Source of the DNA: an uncultured Collinsella sp. | GTDB taxonomy: Bacteria > Actinomycetota > Coriobacteriia > Coriobacteriales > Coriobacteriaceae | Reading direction: 5' to 3' | Assembly (NCBI GenBank): GCA_958346165.1 | Contig: CATVQO010000090.1 | Location: forward strand, 1-6,202 | DNA length: 6,202 nucleotides | In this document: in pieces, positions 5,208 to 6,202 of the stretch | Layout of the letters: the number at the start of each line of letters is the position of its first letter | How positions within the stretch are numbered: position 1 is the stretch's first letter | Made by a program: the position numbers and the translations under genes | Notes under the pieces: model-generated | What the model saw: only the letters and a program-made list of their open reading frames with translations | Told to the model about the DNA's origin: nothing | Databases searched by the model: none

Positions 5208-5657
5208 ATGGTTAAGATGAATCGAAAATGGGCGGTCGTGACCTGCCTGATGGCGCTCTTGATCTGGGGCAATTCGCTGGTTCCCGGCTCGGGGTCGGGC
5301 TCGCTGAGCCTAACGGTCATGGAAGCTATCCGCGGTTTCCTGCACGGCGTGGGACTTCCATATGAATGGGTGACCAACTTTGTTGTTCGCAAGTGCGCGC
5401 ATTTTACCGAGTATATGGTGCTCGGCATCCTGGCAACGCACGCTTTTGATTTTGAGGGCCGGCACACCTTTGACGTGCTGCTGCCCACGGCGGTGTTCCT
5501 GCTGCTGATTCCCTCGATCGACGAGACGATTCAGCTCTTTGTGCCGGGACGCGCCGGCATGATCACCGATGTGATGATCGACTGCTGTGGAGCGGCAATG
5601 GGCGTTGTGCTCCGATATCTCTTACGGTCGCTGATGTACGCCAAAAAGGCCGCCTAG
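5208..5657 (+). CDS. VanZ-like family membrane protein
   Basis: The 149-residue product has the VanZ-like pattern: four hydrophobic segments (~8-26, ~66-80, ~88-104, ~119-139) and the conserved signature blocks RKCAHFTEY (61-69), IDETIQLFVPGRAG (104-117) and TDVMIDCCGAAMG (120-132). The family is named for VanZ, which raises teicoplanin resistance in enterococci. Most chromosomal members have no proven role, and resistance should not be assumed here; envelope or glycolipid functions are possible. The start at 5208 is 7 bp after the upstream stop. A GGAGG at 5191-5195, inside the last codons of the previous gene, is 12 nt upstream, a little far, so translational coupling is likely. A second in-frame ATG at 5217 would be even further away. 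The last codons (AAAAAGGCCGCC) form part of the terminator stem. Two adjacent cysteines (126-127) lie in the last helix. Confidence 0.9.
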   Translation: MVKMNRKWAVVTCLMALLIWGNSLVPGSGSGSLSLTVMEAIRGFLHGVGLPYEWVTNFVVRKCAHFTEYMVLGILATHAFDFEGRHTFDVLLPTAVFLLLIPSIDETIQLFVPGRAGMITDVMIDCCGAAMGVVLRYLLRSLMYAKKAA

Positions 5658-5689
5658 GACGTATTGTTTGGTCCTAGGCGGCCTTTTTT
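5643..5689. terminator. Bidirectional intrinsic terminator between convergent genes
   Basis: An 18-bp perfect stem pairs 5643-5660 with 5671-5688 around a 10-nt loop. It starts with five A residues and ends in six T residues (5684-5689), so it works as a terminator read in either direction. It ends the VanZ-like operon on the plus strand and can end the ROK kinase gene on the minus strand, whose stop is about 80 bp away. The left arm contains the last four VanZ sense codons and the TAG stop (5655-5657). Confidence 0.95.
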
Positions 5690-5771
5690 ATTTGAGGGCT
5701 TATATGAGGCGTGGTGGCGTCGTTCCATTGGTCGGATTTGCTGGGCGCGCCACGCCCCGTGGGTGCGTCTG

Positions 5772-6202
5772 TTACTGAAGCGCCTGTGCGCCCAGGGCAA
5801 GGCAACCCATGATGCCCTGCTTGCCCTCGAGGCTGTTGTTGACAATGTAGGTATCGATGTCGTTGACCTCGGGCGTGACGATATAGCCGTTGAGCATTTC
5901 GGCACATTTCTTGCGTGCGAGCGGCACGATGGGGGTGTGGTCGGCCACGCCGCCGCCGATGATGATCTTTTGCGGCGCGTAGCACAGCGTGTAGGTCATG
6001 AGCGCCTGTGCCAGATAGCCGGCGAGCAGGTCCATGGCCTCCGGGTCATCGGCCATGTCTCCGGCGCTCTTGCCATCCCAGCGCTTTTTAACGCCGGGGC
6101 CGGCGATGAGGCCCTCGAGACAGTTGTCGTGGAAGGGGCAGGCGCTGTGCTCGCCAATGGTGTCGCGCGGGTCGCGCGTGACCAGGATGTGGCCGGCCTC
6201 GG
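5772..6202 (-). CDS. ROK-family sugar kinase, probable fructokinase, C-terminal part
   Basis: The gene runs leftward and its 5' end lies beyond the window; 142 codons are visible before the TAA (reverse strand, 5772-5774). Near the left end of the fragment is EAGHILVTR, followed by a CPFHDNCLEGL block: the His plus Cys-x2-His-x2-Cys set is the structural zinc site of ROK kinases. GPGVKKRWDGK follows, as in the zinc-containing fructokinase group exemplified by B. subtilis YdhR. A glycine-rich IIIGGGV motif typical of ROK proteins comes later, and the C-terminus is NNSLEGKQGIMGCLALGAQAL. Such enzymes phosphorylate fructose (some also mannose or other hexoses) with ATP in the cytoplasm. The visible half is about what is expected from a ~295-residue enzyme. 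The ATP-binding DxGGT motif and the catalytic aspartate are outside the window, so substrate and activity are inferred from similarity. There is no DNA-binding domain in view, and C-terminal sequence alone cannot exclude a ROK repressor, though the CLEG zinc block favours a kinase. Confidence 0.9.
   Translation of the reverse strand, partial: EAGHILVTRDPRDTIGEHSACPFHDNCLEGLIAGPGVKKRWDGKSAGDMADDPEAMDLLAGYLAQALMTYTLCYAPQKIIIGGGVADHTPIVPLARKKCAEMLNGYIVTPEVNDIDTYIVNNSLEGKQGIMGCLALGAQALQ

Noticed and set aside
3737..5488. A 583-codon open frame on the minus strand opposite the membrane-protein operon
   Set aside because: It covers two plus-strand genes that have a promoter, ribosome binding site, membrane segments and VanZ motifs. 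The antisense peptide has no domain and arises from codon bias.
5708..5756. GGCGTGG/CCACGCC inverted repeat as a second terminator for the ROK gene
   Set aside because: The 35-nt loop is long and no T-tract follows on the minus strand; the strong bidirectional hairpin at 5643-5689 explains termination.

Overview
The window looks like high-GC chromosomal DNA from a Coriobacteriia actinobacterium, most plausibly a gut Collinsella or close relative. The taxon is an inference from the GC- and Ala-rich coding style, an actinobacterial-type Rho catalytic core, and the argS–rho and VanZ context; no marker gene in the window proves it.

Layout from left to right. (1) The last 39 codons of an arginyl-tRNA synthetase (argS), closed by a strong intrinsic terminator. 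(2) A gene-free stretch of about 540 bp that is unusually rich in inverted repeats and carries two diverged copies of a 45-bp direct repeat. (3) A sigma70-like promoter and a leader of about 135 nt with alternative hairpins. (4) rho, 860 codons with a GTG start: a normal Rho core of about 420 residues preceded by about 438 residues of low-complexity, basic/acidic, Ala/Pro-rich sequence. An intrinsic terminator follows. (5) A well-formed promoter (TTGCAA, 17 bp, CATAAT) driving a two-gene unit: a 466-residue unrecognised protein with two N-terminal membrane segments and a long acidic Ala-rich tail, then, 7 bp downstream, a four-helix VanZ-like membrane protein. (6) A bidirectional terminator whose stem includes the last VanZ codons. 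It also serves the convergent gene on the minus strand, the C-terminal half of a ROK-family sugar kinase that resembles zinc-containing fructokinases.

The genes belong to separate transcription units: translation (argS), transcription termination (rho), an uncharacterised envelope pair, and carbohydrate phosphorylation. The most unusual content is Rho itself. It has a giant disordered extension placed in front of the Rho_N domain, two AT-hook-like motifs, and substitutions at canonical aromatic RNA-contact positions of the primary site. The repeat-laden, structured DNA upstream of rho is the second point of interest. I saw no mobile element, CRISPR array, tRNA or rRNA.
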